A DNA stretch of 64,000 nt from Streptomyces showdoensis (GTDB taxonomy: Bacteria; Actinomycetota; Actinomycetes; Streptomycetales; Streptomycetaceae), in the NCBI RefSeq assembly GCF_039535475.1, contig NZ_BAAAXG010000006.1, positions 124,001 to 188,000 of the forward strand. The letters are read 5' to 3'. Under the pieces are notes generated by a model that was not told the DNA's origin, did not search any database, and saw only the letters and a program-made list of their open reading frames with translations. The position numbers and the translations under genes were made by a program. Positions 42,646 through 51,846 of this stretch are shown in pieces (position 1 is the first letter of the stretch; every line of letters starts with the position of its first letter).

Positions 42646-43671
42646 GTGGCCAGACCGACCATCGCCGACATCGCCAGGGAGGCGGGCGTCTCCAAGGGCG
42701 CCGTCTCCTTCGCGCTCAACGGGCGCCCGGGGGTGAGCGAGGCGACCCGGGACCGGATCCTGCGGGTGGCCGAGCGGATGAACTGGCGCCCGCACAGCGC
42801 CGCCCGCGCGCTCGGCGGGGCCCGCGCCGGGGCCGTCGGACTGGTGCTGGCCCGCCCCGCGCGCACGATCGGCCTCGAACCCTTCTTCAGCCATCTGCTG
42901 TCCGGCCTCCAGGCCGCGCTGTCCGGTCGGGGCACCGCCCTCCAGCTGCTCGTGGTGGAGGACACGGCCGCCGAGATCGAGGTCTACCGCCGCTGGACCT
43001 CCGAGCACCGGGTGGACGGCTTCGTCCTGGTCGACCTCCAGGTGCGCGATCCGCGCATCCCGGTCCTGGAAGAACTGGGCGTCCCCACCGTGGTGCTCGG
43101 CGGCCCGGGGCGGCACGGGCGGCTGCCCGCCGTCTGGGCCGACGACCGCGAGGCGATGACCTCGATCGTCGAGTACCTGGCGGCCCTCGGCCACCGCCGG
43201 ATCGCCCATCTCGCCGGTCTGCCCTCCTTCCAGCACACCCAGCGCCGGATCCGGGCGGTGCGGGACGCGGCGCGCCGGCTCGGACTGACCGAGGCCGTCT
43301 CCGTGCCGACCGACTTCAGCGACGCGGAGGGCGCGGCGGCCACCCGGGCGCTGCTCGCCCGGCCGGGGCGGCAACGGCCGACCGCGATCGTCTACGACAG
43401 CGACGTCATGGCGGTCGCGGGCCTCGGCGTCGCCACCGAGATGGGCGTCGCGGTCCCCGGCGGGCTGTCCGTCGTCTCCTTCGACGACTCGGCCCTGACC
43501 CGGATCGTCCACCCCTCCCTGACGGCCCTCTCCCGGGACACGTTCGCGCTCGGCGAGCAGGTCGCGACGGCGCTGCTCGCCCAGGTCGACGACCCGTCCT
43601 CGGCCCGGGACGTCAAGAATCCGACCCCCCGGCTCACGGTCCGCGAGAGCACCGCCCCGCCCGCCGGCTGA
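42646..43671 (+). CDS. LacI-family regulator of the N-glycan locus
   Basis: A 341-residue LacI repressor. The HTH is at residues about 4-25 (TIADIAREAGVSKGAVSFAL) and the hinge helix ends RMNWRPHSAARALGG. The periplasmic-binding-protein-like ligand domain follows. GTG 42646 with GGGAGGG upstream gives the correct N-terminus; the frame extends further back without family similarity. It lies between two genes' promoters that share a palindrome, so it likely represses the import operon and the GH85 gene until an N-glycan sugar is present. Confidence 0.92.
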   Translation: MARPTIADIAREAGVSKGAVSFALNGRPGVSEATRDRILRVAERMNWRPHSAARALGGARAGAVGLVLARPARTIGLEPFFSHLLSGLQAALSGRGTALQLLVVEDTAAEIEVYRRWTSEHRVDGFVLVDLQVRDPRIPVLEELGVPTVVLGGPGRHGRLPAVWADDREAMTSIVEYLAALGHRRIAHLAGLPSFQHTQRRIRAVRDAARRLGLTEAVSVPTDFSDAEGAAATRALLARPGRQRPTAIVYDSDVMAVAGLGVATEMGVAVPGGLSVVSFDDSALTRIVHPSLTALSRDTFALGEQVATALLAQVDDPSSARDVKNPTPRLTVRESTAPPAG

Positions 43672-43685
43672 CCGGGACGGCCCTC

Positions 43686-43713
43686 TTGACCGCGCTCGCT
43701 AAAGCCCTTTAGC
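43686..43713 (+). promoter_or_regulatory. GH85 promoter with overlapping LacI operator
   Basis: TTGACC (43686-43691) and TTTAGC (43708-43713) with a 16-bp spacer form a promoter. The palindrome GCTAAAGCCCTTTAGC (43698-43713) covers the spacer and the -10 box, so a bound LacI protein would block RNA polymerase. Confidence 0.65.
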
Positions 43714-43791
43714 CTCCGCACCGGATCACCTCCGCACCATCGCGCCACCGGCACCACCAGCCCCCTTCCCTCCCGCTGGACCGGAGCTCCG

Positions 43792-46227
43792 ATGAGACGA
43801 CCCCTGCATCTGCTGCTGGGCGCGGCCCTCTCCCTGGCCGCGCTCGGACTCACCGCCCCGCCGAGCGCCTCGGCGTCCACCCCGCCTGACAACGTTGTCG
43901 CCGCTGCCTCGGGCAGCCAGCCGTACGCCTCCTACTGGTATCCGAACTCGATCCTGAACTGGGACCCGGCCACCGACCCGGACGCGCGTTTCAACCGCTC
44001 GCGCGTCCCGCTCCGGCCGCGTGTCTCCGATCCCGCGCTCAAGGCCAACGCCAACGCCCGCGCGGGCGAGGGCAAGGTCGTGTCGCTGGTCTCGTTCGCG
44101 CCCACCTCGAACAACCCGTCCCAGGGCTCGGCCGACGCCAATTACTACGCCTTCGGGCACTGGCAGTACGTCGACAAGCTGGTGTTCTGGGGCGGTTCGG
44201 CCGGCGAGGGTCTGATCCTCGCGCCGAACCCGACCGTCGTCGACGCGGCCCACCGCAACGGGGTCAAGGTCTACGGCACCGTCTTCTTCCCGCCCACCGC
44301 GTACGGCGGCCAGCTCCAGTGGGTGCGCGACTTCACGCAGAAGTCCGGCGGCCGCTACCCCGTCGCCGACAAGCTGGCCCAGGTCGCGCAGCACTACGGA
44401 TTCGACGGCTGGTTCGTCAACCAGGAGACGGCGGGCGGAGACGCGGCGCTCGCGACCGAGGTGCGCAACACGATGCGCTACGCCCGCTCGCTCGGCCCGG
44501 TCGAGTTCATGTGGTACGACGCGATGACCGAGTCCGGCTCGGTGAGCTGGCAGAACGCGCTGACCTCCGCCAACGACGCCTTCCTCCAGGAGGGCGCGCA
44601 GCGCACCAGCGACTCGGTGTTCCTGAACTTCAACTGGAGCGCGAGCGGCCTGAACTCCTCCCGCACCCTGGCCCGCGGTCTCGGGCGCGGCGAGTACGAG
44701 CTGTTCAGCGGCATCGACACCGAGTCCAACGGCTACGGCACGAGCGTCGACTGGAACGCCCTGTTCCCCGCCGGACAGCCGCACACCACCTCGCTCGGGC
44801 TCTACCGCCCCGAGTGGACCTGGAAGTCCGCCGCCGACCGGGCCGACGCCACGGCCCGCGAGGCCCGTTACTGGGTCGGCGCCAACGGCGACCCGTCCGA
44901 CACCACGACCACCTCCTCCTGGAAGGGGCTCGCGCAGTACGTCGCCGAGTCCTCGCCCGTGACCGCCAAGCCCTTCGTCACCCACTTCGACGCCGGGCAG
45001 GGCGACTTCTACCACTCCGGCGGGACCCGGGTGTCCGGCGCGGCCTGGAACAACCTCTCCCTCCAGGACGTGCCGCCCACCTACCGCTGGCTGGTCACGT
45101 CCACGGGCACGAAACTCAAGCCGTCGATCGACTACACCGACGCCTACGAGGGCGGCTCGGCCCTGCGCCTGACCGGCACGCTCGACGCCGTGAACACCGT
45201 ACGGCTGTACCAGACGAAGCTGCCCGTGGCGGCCGACACCAAGCTGTCGGTGGTGGTGAAGACCCCCGCCGCCGGGCCCACCCGGCTGAAGGCGGCCGTC
45301 TCCTTCACCGACGCCCCCACCACCTTCACCACGCTGGACCTCGGCGCCACCACCGGCACGGGATGGGAGCACAAGACGCTCGACCTCTCCGCGTACGCCG
45401 GGAAGACGGTCGCGCAGCTCGGCCTGGAGACGACCGGGACGACCTCCTCGTACGACATCAAGGTGGGCCGGATCGCCCTGTACGACGGCGCGGTGGACGC
45501 CCCGTCCGCACCGACGGCGCCCACCGTCCTCGGCACGACGGACACCGGTGGCGCGAGCAAGTCGCTCCGGCTCGGCTGGACCGCCTCGGCCTCCGGCGAG
45601 GTCCATCACTACGAGGTGTACCGCCGCAACGCCGACGGCGGCCGCACCTTCCTGGGCGCCACGCCCAACGACAGCTACTTCGTACCGAAGCTGGACCGGG
45701 CCGGCACCGAGACCTCGACGACGCTCGACGTCGAGGCCGTCTCCACCGAGTTCGGCCGCTCCCCCGCCGCGAGCACCACGGTCACCTGGTCCGCGACCAC
45801 CGAGAGCAACCTGGCGCTGAACCGGCCCGCGACGGCCTCCGGTCAGTGCAACGCCTCGGAGGCCCCCGCCAAGGCGGTCAACGGCAGCGTCTCGGGCGGC
45901 AACGCCGACAAGTGGTGCGCGACCACCTCGGCCAAGTGGCTGGAGGTGGACCTCGGTTCGTCCCGGCCGCTGAACCGCTTCGTGGTGAAGCACGCGGCGG
46001 CCGGCGGCGAGAGCGCGAGCTGGAACACCCGGGACTTCCGGGTGGAGGTCCGCGACAGCACCACCGCCGCCTGGACCACCGCCGTGACCGTCAGCGGCAA
46101 CACGGCGGCGACCACGACCCACCCGGTGGCCCTGTCCGCCCGGTACGTCCGGCTGGTGGTCACGGCGCCCACGCAGACCACCGATCCGGCCGCCCGGATC
46201 TACGAGTTCGAGGCCTGGGGGACCTGA
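43792..46227 (+). CDS. secreted GH85 endo-beta-N-acetylglucosaminidase
   Basis: An 811-residue exported enzyme that cuts the chitobiose core of high-mannose N-glycans. Signal peptide about 1-28 (LLLGAALSLAALGLTAPPSASAS). GH85 TIM barrel about 40-400 with the assisting Asn210 and acid/base Glu212 in GFDGWFVNQE. Then a galactose-binding-like sandwich (about 400-565), an FN3-like segment (about 570-665), and a C-terminal F5/8 type C (discoidin) module (about 675-810, NLALNRPATASGQC...). The carbohydrate-binding modules should hold it on glycoprotein. Its product would be imported by the divergent operon. The gene ends before a perfect palindromic terminator. Confidence 0.94.
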   Translation: MRRPLHLLLGAALSLAALGLTAPPSASASTPPDNVVAAASGSQPYASYWYPNSILNWDPATDPDARFNRSRVPLRPRVSDPALKANANARAGEGKVVSLVSFAPTSNNPSQGSADANYYAFGHWQYVDKLVFWGGSAGEGLILAPNPTVVDAAHRNGVKVYGTVFFPPTAYGGQLQWVRDFTQKSGGRYPVADKLAQVAQHYGFDGWFVNQETAGGDAALATEVRNTMRYARSLGPVEFMWYDAMTESGSVSWQNALTSANDAFLQEGAQRTSDSVFLNFNWSASGLNSSRTLARGLGRGEYELFSGIDTESNGYGTSVDWNALFPAGQPHTTSLGLYRPEWTWKSAADRADATAREARYWVGANGDPSDTTTTSSWKGLAQYVAESSPVTAKPFVTHFDAGQGDFYHSGGTRVSGAAWNNLSLQDVPPTYRWLVTSTGTKLKPSIDYTDAYEGGSALRLTGTLDAVNTVRLYQTKLPVAADTKLSVVVKTPAAGPTRLKAAVSFTDAPTTFTTLDLGATTGTGWEHKTLDLSAYAGKTVAQLGLETTGTTSSYDIKVGRIALYDGAVDAPSAPTAPTVLGTTDTGGASKSLRLGWTASASGEVHHYEVYRRNADGGRTFLGATPNDSYFVPKLDRAGTETSTTLDVEAVSTEFGRSPAASTTVTWSATTESNLALNRPATASGQCNASEAPAKAVNGSVSGGNADKWCATTSAKWLEVDLGSSRPLNRFVVKHAAAGGESASWNTRDFRVEVRDSTTAAWTTAVTVSGNTAATTTHPVALSARYVRLVVTAPTQTTDPAARIYEFEAWGT

Positions 46228-46229
46228 CC

Positions 46230-46257
46230 GCGTGCCGCCCGGGCCCGGGCGGCACGC
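46230..46257. terminator. 28-bp perfect palindrome between convergent genes
   Basis: GCGTGCCGCCCGGG and its reverse complement abut with no loop sequence, 46230-46257. It fills the whole spacer between the GH85 stop and the stop of the convergent LysE gene and can end transcription in both directions. Confidence 0.8.
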
Positions 46258-46874
46258 TAGGAGGCCGCCGTCGCGACCTTCACCCCGAAGCCGATGAGCA
46301 CCACACCGGTGACCCGCTCCATCGCGCCCCGCACGGCGGGCCGGGCGAAGAAGGAGCGGGCCCCGGCGAGCAGCAGCACGTAGCCGGAGAGCCAGACGAC
46401 CGTGAGCGCCGCGTGGACCAGCACCAGCAGGGCCATCCCGGTGTGCGGGGAGAGCCCGGACGGGGCGAGGGTCGGCAGCAGGCCGGTGTAGAAGACCGCG
46501 ATCTTCGGGTTGAGCAGGTTGCCCACCAGACCGGTCCGCCACGGGTTCCCGGCGGGCGGCGGCGCGTCCACGGGCGCCGCCGCCCCACCGCGCCTGGTCC
46601 GCCACAGCGCCTGCGCACCGAGGAAGACCAGGTAGGCCGCGCCGACCAGCTTCACCACGGTGTACGCGACGGCCGAAGCCGCCAGGACGGCGGCCAGCCC
46701 GGCCACCGCCAGCACGCCCCAGACCAGCAGCCCGCCGACGATCCCGCCGACGGTCAGCAGCCCGTCCCGCCGGCCGGCGGCCACGGCCCTGCGGGTCACG
46801 ATCGCCATGTCCGGTCCCGGGACCATGGTCAGAAGCGCCAGCACACCGGTCGCCGCGAGAAGTTCGAACCCCAT
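46257..46874 (-). CDS. LysE/RhtB-family amino-acid exporter
   Basis: A 205-residue LysE-type translocator: N-terminal LLTMVPGPDMAIVTRRAVAAG with the conserved P-G-P motif, and a second signature GNLLNPKIAVFYTGLLPTLAP, six hydrophobic segments. Exports basic amino acids, homoserine or related compounds. Stands alone. Confidence 0.93.
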   Translation of the reverse strand: MGFELLAATGVLALLTMVPGPDMAIVTRRAVAAGRRDGLLTVGGIVGGLLVWGVLAVAGLAAVLAASAVAYTVVKLVGAAYLVFLGAQALWRTRRGGAAAPVDAPPPAGNPWRTGLVGNLLNPKIAVFYTGLLPTLAPSGLSPHTGMALLVLVHAALTVVWLSGYVLLLAGARSFFARPAVRGAMERVTGVVLIGFGVKVATAAS

Positions 46875-47012
46875 GGGCGGAGTCTGCCACCCGCACGCCC
46901 CGCGCGTTCTCCCGCCCCGGAGCCGTACGTCCGCCGGACAATGGAGCCCTGGACCGGACCGAGCCGGGTCGGGTCCCACCGGGCCGGATCGGGCCGTCGC
47001 AGGGAGCAGCGG

Positions 47013-47828
47013 ATGGCAGAGGTCGAGGTCGACGGGGCACGCCTGTTCTACGAGGCCGGCGGCGACGGTGCCCCGCTGGTCCTGGTGCACGGCTCCTGGG
47101 GCGACCACCACAACTGGGACCAGGTCGTCCACGGGCTCGCCCTGCGCCACCGGGTGCTCGTCTACGACCGCCGCGGGCACAGCGCGAGCGAGCGGCCGGC
47201 CGGACAGGGCTCGCGGCGCGAGGACGAGGACGACCTGGCCGCGCTGATGGAGGCGCTGGGCTTCGCGCCCGCGTTCGTCGCGGGCAACTCCTTCGGCGCC
47301 TCCACCGCCCTCGGGCTCGCCGCCCGCAGGCCCGGGCTGTTCCGGGCCCTCGCCGTCCACGAGCCCCCGCTGCTCGACCTCGCCGCCGAGGTGCCCGAGC
47401 ACCGGGAGGAGGTGGCCGCCACGCGCGGGCGGCTCGACGCCGTCGCCGCCCTGGTACGGGCGGGCGACCCGCTCACCGCCGCCCGGACCTTCGTGGACGG
47501 GGTGGCCTTCGGGCCCGGCGAGTGGGAGCGGTTCCCTCAGCGGCTGCGGGACACCTTCGTCGCCAACGCCCCCACCTTCCTCGACGAGCAGGGCGACCCG
47601 GGCTGGGCCGCCCTCGACGTGGCCGGGCTGCGGCGCTGCGCCGCCCCCGTGCTCCTCACCCGGGGCTCACGGAGCCCGAGCTGGTTCCGGGCGGTCTACG
47701 ACCGGGTCGCCGGGGCACTGCCGGGCGCGCGCACCCGGGTCTTCGAGGGCGCCGGTCACGTGCCGCACGTGAGCCATCCGCAGCGGTACGTGGAGGAGCT
47801 GACGGCCTTCTTCGCGACGGCGGGGTGA
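47013..47828 (+). CDS. alpha/beta-fold hydrolase
   Basis: A 271-residue alpha/beta hydrolase: oxyanion segment LVHGSWGDHHNWD near residue 24, nucleophile elbow GNSFGAS near 92, catalytic His in FEGAGHVPHVSHPQRY near 250. Broad esterase/haloperoxidase-like class without a clear substrate. RBS AGGGAG precedes the ATG; convergent with MarR gene 14 bp away. Confidence 0.9.
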   Translation: MAEVEVDGARLFYEAGGDGAPLVLVHGSWGDHHNWDQVVHGLALRHRVLVYDRRGHSASERPAGQGSRREDEDDLAALMEALGFAPAFVAGNSFGASTALGLAARRPGLFRALAVHEPPLLDLAAEVPEHREEVAATRGRLDAVAALVRAGDPLTAARTFVDGVAFGPGEWERFPQRLRDTFVANAPTFLDEQGDPGWAALDVAGLRRCAAPVLLTRGSRSPSWFRAVYDRVAGALPGARTRVFEGAGHVPHVSHPQRYVEELTAFFATAG

Positions 47829-47841
47829 ACCGGGCGGGGCG

Positions 47842-48291
47842 TCAGGCCCCGCCGGGCGCCTCCGGCTCGGCGACCCGCTGCAACAGCCCGTGCAGCACGG
47901 CCCGTTCGTCCTCGGTCAGCGGATGGAGCAGGTCGTCGGTGACGCGGCGGCTGGTGCGGTCGGTGTCGCGCAGGAAGGCGCGGCCCGCGTCGACGAGGAC
48001 GACGACGCGGCTGCGCCGGTCGCCGGGCGCGGGGCGGCGTTCGACGAGGCCGAGGCGTTCGAGGTCGTCGACGAGGCCCACGATGGCGCTGGGGTCGTAG
48101 CCGAGCCGGGTGCTCAACTCCCGCTGGAGCGCGCCCTCGACGGTGGCCAGGTAGCGCAGGAGCGCGTAGTGGCGCAGGCGGAGGCCCGATTCCTGCAGCG
48201 CCGCGTTGAAGAGCTGCCCCGAGCGCAGGCCGAGGCGGTAGAGCAGGTAGCCGCTGTCGGAGTGCAGTCCGAGCATCCAGGGTTCGTCCAT
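47842..48291 (-). CDS. MarR-family transcriptional regulator
   Basis: A 149-residue MarR protein: winged helix around LRHYALLRYLATVEGALQRE and the recognition segment TRLGYDPSAIVGLVDDLERL, wing ERRPAPGDRRSRVVV. It is divergent from the SDR/amidohydrolase/acyl-CoA ligase operon. The palindrome TTGACGTCAA overlaps the operon promoter and is the likely operator, so it would repress the operon until an acyl or aromatic compound binds. ATG 48291 is chosen; an in-frame start at 48327 is possible. Confidence 0.92.
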   Translation of the reverse strand: MDEPWMLGLHSDSGYLLYRLGLRSGQLFNAALQESGLRLRHYALLRYLATVEGALQRELSTRLGYDPSAIVGLVDDLERLGLVERRPAPGDRRSRVVVLVDAGRAFLRDTDRTSRRVTDDLLHPLTEDERAVLHGLLQRVAEPEAPGGA

Positions 48292-48330
48292 GGGTCCAGC
48301 ATGGGGCACTACCGGTGTTGCTGACAACTA

Positions 48331-48359
48331 TTGACGTCAACAATGATTGGTCCTAGCTT
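48331..48359 (+). promoter_or_regulatory. promoter with MarR-type palindrome over the -35 box
   Basis: TTGACGTCAA (48331-48340) is a perfect palindrome whose left half is the -35 (TTGACG); TAGCTT (48354-48359) is the -10 after 17 bp. Divergent from the MarR gene, so a MarR dimer there would block the operon. Confidence 0.6.
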
Positions 48360-48466
48360 CCATCACGGCGGACCGCCGGCGATCGAGCCCCACGCTCTCC
48401 CGGTGACCCGCTCCGTACTCCCGCGCCCGTCATTCCCTCACTCCCTCACTCCCGAAGGGACAGCTC

Positions 48467-49393
48467 ATGTCGCACTCCCCCGCCGTCGACCTCACCGGGA
48501 AGGTGGCCGTCGTCACCGGCTCCGGCCGCGGTCTCGGTCTCGCCTACGCCTCCGCGCTCGCCGCAGCGGGCGCCGCCGTCGTCGTCAACGACCTGGACGA
48601 GGAGGTGGCCCGGCGGGCGGCCGACTCGATCGTCGCGGCCGGCGGGCGGGCCGTCGCCGAGGCCGTGGCGGTCGGCGGCGCCGAGGCCGCCGACCGGCTG
48701 GTGGCCCGCGCCGTGGAAACCTTCGGCCGGCTCGACGTCCTCGTCACCAACGCCGGGATCCTGCGCGACAAGGTGCTGTGGAAGATGACCGACGACGACT
48801 TCGACGCCGTCGTGACCACCCATCTCAAGGGCACCTTCACCTGCGCCCGGGCCGCCGCCGTCCGCATGCGCGAACAGGGCGAGGGCGGCAGCCTGATCCT
48901 GATCGGCTCCCCCGCCGGGCAGCGCGGCAACTTCGGCCAGACCAACTACGCGGCCGCCAAGGCCGGCATCGCCGCCATGGCCCGTACCTGGTCGATGGAG
49001 CTGTCCCGGGCCGGCATCACCGTCAACGCCGTCGTCCCGGTGGCCGCCACCGCCATGACCGAGACCGTCCCCGCCTTCGCCCCGTACGTCGAGGCGCTCC
49101 GCGGCGGCGAGCCGCTGCCGGACTTCCTGCGGAAGGGCGAGGGGTTCGGCACCCCGGAGGACTGCGCCGCCCTCGTCCCCTTCCTCGCCTCCGAGGCGGC
49201 CCGGGGCATCACCGGCCAGTGCGTCGGCATCGGCGGGGACAAGCTGGCCCTGTGGTCGCACCCGCAGGAGGTGGCCACCGCGTACGCCGACGGCGGCTGG
49301 ACCCCGGAGACCCTGGCCGCCGCCTGGCACACCTCGGTGGGCCGCGAGCCGCAGACCGTGGGCATCCCCGCGCCGAAGCTCCCGGAGGCCTGA
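48467..49393 (+). CDS. short-chain dehydrogenase/reductase
   Basis: A 308-residue SDR. Cofactor motif VTGSGRGLGLAYASALAAAG, active-site TNAGILRDK, SPAGQRGNFGQTNYAAAKAG with Ser/Tyr/Lys catalytic set. It resembles the 3-hydroxyacyl-CoA dehydrogenase part of multifunctional beta-oxidation enzymes (DUF-like long SDR). It overlaps the amidohydrolase by one base (TGATG). Likely an oxidation step in a short catabolic route. Confidence 0.9.
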   Translation: MSHSPAVDLTGKVAVVTGSGRGLGLAYASALAAAGAAVVVNDLDEEVARRAADSIVAAGGRAVAEAVAVGGAEAADRLVARAVETFGRLDVLVTNAGILRDKVLWKMTDDDFDAVVTTHLKGTFTCARAAAVRMREQGEGGSLILIGSPAGQRGNFGQTNYAAAKAGIAAMARTWSMELSRAGITVNAVVPVAATAMTETVPAFAPYVEALRGGEPLPDFLRKGEGFGTPEDCAALVPFLASEAARGITGQCVGIGGDKLALWSHPQEVATAYADGGWTPETLAAAWHTSVGREPQTVGIPAPKLPEA

Positions 49394-50286
49394 TGTCCGC
49401 GCCGTCCGTGGACGACCTGGTCGCGATCGACGTCCACACCCACTGCGAGGTCTCATCGAAGGGCCACGCCTCGCTCTCCGAGGAGCTGCACACGGCCTCC
49501 GCCGCGTACTTCAAGGTCGCGGGCGAGCGGAAGCCGACCCTGGAGGAGACCGCCGCGTACTACCGCGAGCGGCGGATGGCCGCGGTGGTCTTCACCGTGG
49601 ACGCCGAGCACGCCACCGGCACCGAGCCGATCCCGAACGAGGAGATCGCCGAGGCGGCGGCCGCCCACGCCGACGTCCTCATCCCCTTCGCCTCCGTCGA
49701 CCCCTTCCGCGGCCGGGCCGGAGTGCGGCGGGCCCGCCGGCTGGTCGAGGAGTACGGGGTCCGGGGCTTCAAGTTCCACCCGAGCATCCAGGGCTTCTTC
49801 CCCGACGACCGGATGGCCTACGGCCTCTACGAGGTCATGGAGGAGACCGGCACGATCGCCCTCTTCCACACCGGGCAGACCGGCATCGGTGCCGGGGTCC
49901 CCGGGGGCGGCGGCATCCGGCTCAAGTACTCCAACCCGCTGCACGTCGACGACGTCGCCGCCGACTTCCCGCACCTGAAGATCATCCTGGCGCATCCGTC
50001 CTTCCCCTGGCAGGACGAGGCGCTCGCCGTCGCGACCCACAAGCCGGGGGTGCACATCGACCTGTCCGGCTGGTCGCCGAAGTACTTCCCGCCGCAGCTG
50101 GTCCGGTACGCGAACACCCTGCTCCAGGACAAGGTCCTGTTCGGCTCCGACTTCCCCGTGCTCAGCCCCGACCGCTGGCTCGCCGACTTCGCGGAGCTGC
50201 CGGTCAAGGACGCGGTCCGCCCGAAGATCCTCAAGGAGAACGCCGCCCGGCTGCTCGGCCTCACCGGCTCCGACTCCCCTTCCTGA
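49393..50286 (+). CDS. ACMSD-type amidohydrolase
   Basis: A 297-residue metal-dependent hydrolase of the amidohydrolase-2/ACMSD clan. The first metal pair is in IDVHTHCEV; further ligand segments GFKFHPSI, LAHPSFPWQDEA and the catalytic Asp in LFGSDFPVLSP are visible. Could decarboxylate or hydrolyse an acyl or ring-cleavage product. It is tightly coupled to the SDR and is followed 11 bp later by the acyl-CoA ligase. This is the last intact gene before the frameshift-rich part. Confidence 0.9.
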   Translation: MSAPSVDDLVAIDVHTHCEVSSKGHASLSEELHTASAAYFKVAGERKPTLEETAAYYRERRMAAVVFTVDAEHATGTEPIPNEEIAEAAAAHADVLIPFASVDPFRGRAGVRRARRLVEEYGVRGFKFHPSIQGFFPDDRMAYGLYEVMEETGTIALFHTGQTGIGAGVPGGGGIRLKYSNPLHVDDVAADFPHLKIILAHPSFPWQDEALAVATHKPGVHIDLSGWSPKYFPPQLVRYANTLLQDKVLFGSDFPVLSPDRWLADFAELPVKDAVRPKILKENAARLLGLTGSDSPS

Positions 50287-50297
50287 AAGGGCACCCG

Positions 50298-51832
50298 ATG
50301 CGCAACGAGGGACTGGGGTCGTGGCCCGCCCGCCGGGCCCGCAAGACCCCGCACCGCACCGCCCTGATCCACGACGGCGCCACCGTCACGTACGGGGAGC
50401 TGCACGCACGCACCTCCCGGCTGGCCCACGCCCTGCGGACGGCCGGGGTCCGGCGCGGCGACCGCGTCGCCTACCTCGGCCCCAACCATCCGTCGTTCCT
50501 GGAGACCCTGTTCGCGGCCGGCCTGCTCGGCGCGGTCTTCGTGCCGCTCAACACCCGGCTCGCGGCGCCCGAGATCGCGTACCAGCTGCGCGACTCCGGC
50601 AGCACCGTGCTGCTCCGCTCGCCCGCCCTCGCGGCGGTGGCGGACGCGGCGCTCGCGGAGGGCGGGACCGGTGTGCGGACGGTCGTCGGACACCGGCGGC
50701 CCGTACGAGGAGCTGCTCGCCGCCGCCTCCGCGGAGCCGGTCGACGAGCGGGTCTCGCCCGAGGACGTGGCCCTCATCATGTACACCTCGGGCACCACGG
50801 GCCGCCCGAAGGGCGCGATGCTCACCCACGGCAACCTGGTCTGGAACGCGGTCGACGTCCTCGTCGACCTCGACCTGGCCGGCGACGAGACCGCGCTCGT
50901 CTCCGCCCCCCTGTTCCACACCGGCGGCCTCAACATGCTGGCCCTGCCGGTCCTGCTCAAGGGCGGAGCGTGCCTGCTCGTCGAGTCCTTCGACCCGGGC
51001 GACACCCTCGACCTGATCGAACGGCACGGCGTCACCTTCGTGTTCGGGGTGCCCACCATGTTCGACCGGGTCGCCCGGCACCCGCGCTGGGCGACGGCCG
51101 ACCTGTCCAGTCTGCGGCTGCTCACCTGCGGCGGCGCGCCCGTGCCGACCGCGCTCATCGCCGCGTACCAGGAGCGGGGGCTCGCCTTCCTCCAGGGGTA
51201 CGGGATGACCGAGGCCTCACCGGGCGTGCTGTTCCTGGACGCGGAGCACGCCGTGAGCAAGGCCGGGTCCGCCGGGGTGCCGCACTTCTTCACCGACGTA
51301 CGGGTGGTGCGCCCCGACCTGACCCCGGCGGCGACCGGCGAGACGGGCGAGGTGCTGGTCCGCGGCCCGCACGTGATGGCCGGCTACTGGGGCCTGGCCG
51401 AGGAGACGGCGGCCGTGTTCGCCGACGGCTGGTTCCGCAGCGGCGACGCGGCCCGGGTCGACGCCGACGGCTACGTCACCATCGTCGACCGCCTGAAGGG
51501 ACATGATCATCTCGGGCGGGGAGAACATCTACCCCGCCGAGGTGGAGGACGCCCTGCTCGCCCATCCCGACGTCGTCGAGTGCGCCGTCATCGGCGTGCC
51601 CGACGGGACGTGGGGCGAGACGGTCCGCGCGGTGATCGTGACCGGAGCGGCCGGCACGCCCGATCCGGCCGCGATCCTCGCGTCGCTGGACGGCCGGCTC
51701 GCCCGGTACAAGATCCCGAAGTCCGTCGTGGTCGTCGCCGAACTGCCGCGCACCGGCCTCCGGAAAGCTCCTCAGCACCAGCTCCGCACCCGGTACGGAA
51801 CCCCCTGGACACGCCACCCGGCGCTTCCCTAG
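50298..51832 (+). pseudogene. acyl-CoA ligase (class I adenylate-forming), frameshifted
   Basis: The frame starts MRNEGLGSWPARRARKTPHR and reads correctly to about 50690, then shifts; the middle (MYTSGTTGRPKGAMLTHGN P-loop, GYGMTEASPG, GDAARVDADGY) is in another frame until about 51500 and the C-terminus (IISGGENIYPAEVEDALL) in a third. Small indels, e.g. an extra G in AAGGGACATGAT, restore a continuous about 510-residue ligase when corrected. Two more apparent indels lie near 51748 and 51775 in the final PRTASGKLLKHQ-type segment. Activates a carboxylic acid to its CoA ester. Probably an intact gene spoiled by sequencing errors. Confidence 0.85.
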
Positions 51833-51846
51833 GAAGGACCACCCCC

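Noticed and set aside
43726..47040. A long minus-strand open frame under the GH85 gene
   Set aside because: Composition is Gly/Arg/Val-rich without motifs; GH85 on the plus strand is unambiguous.
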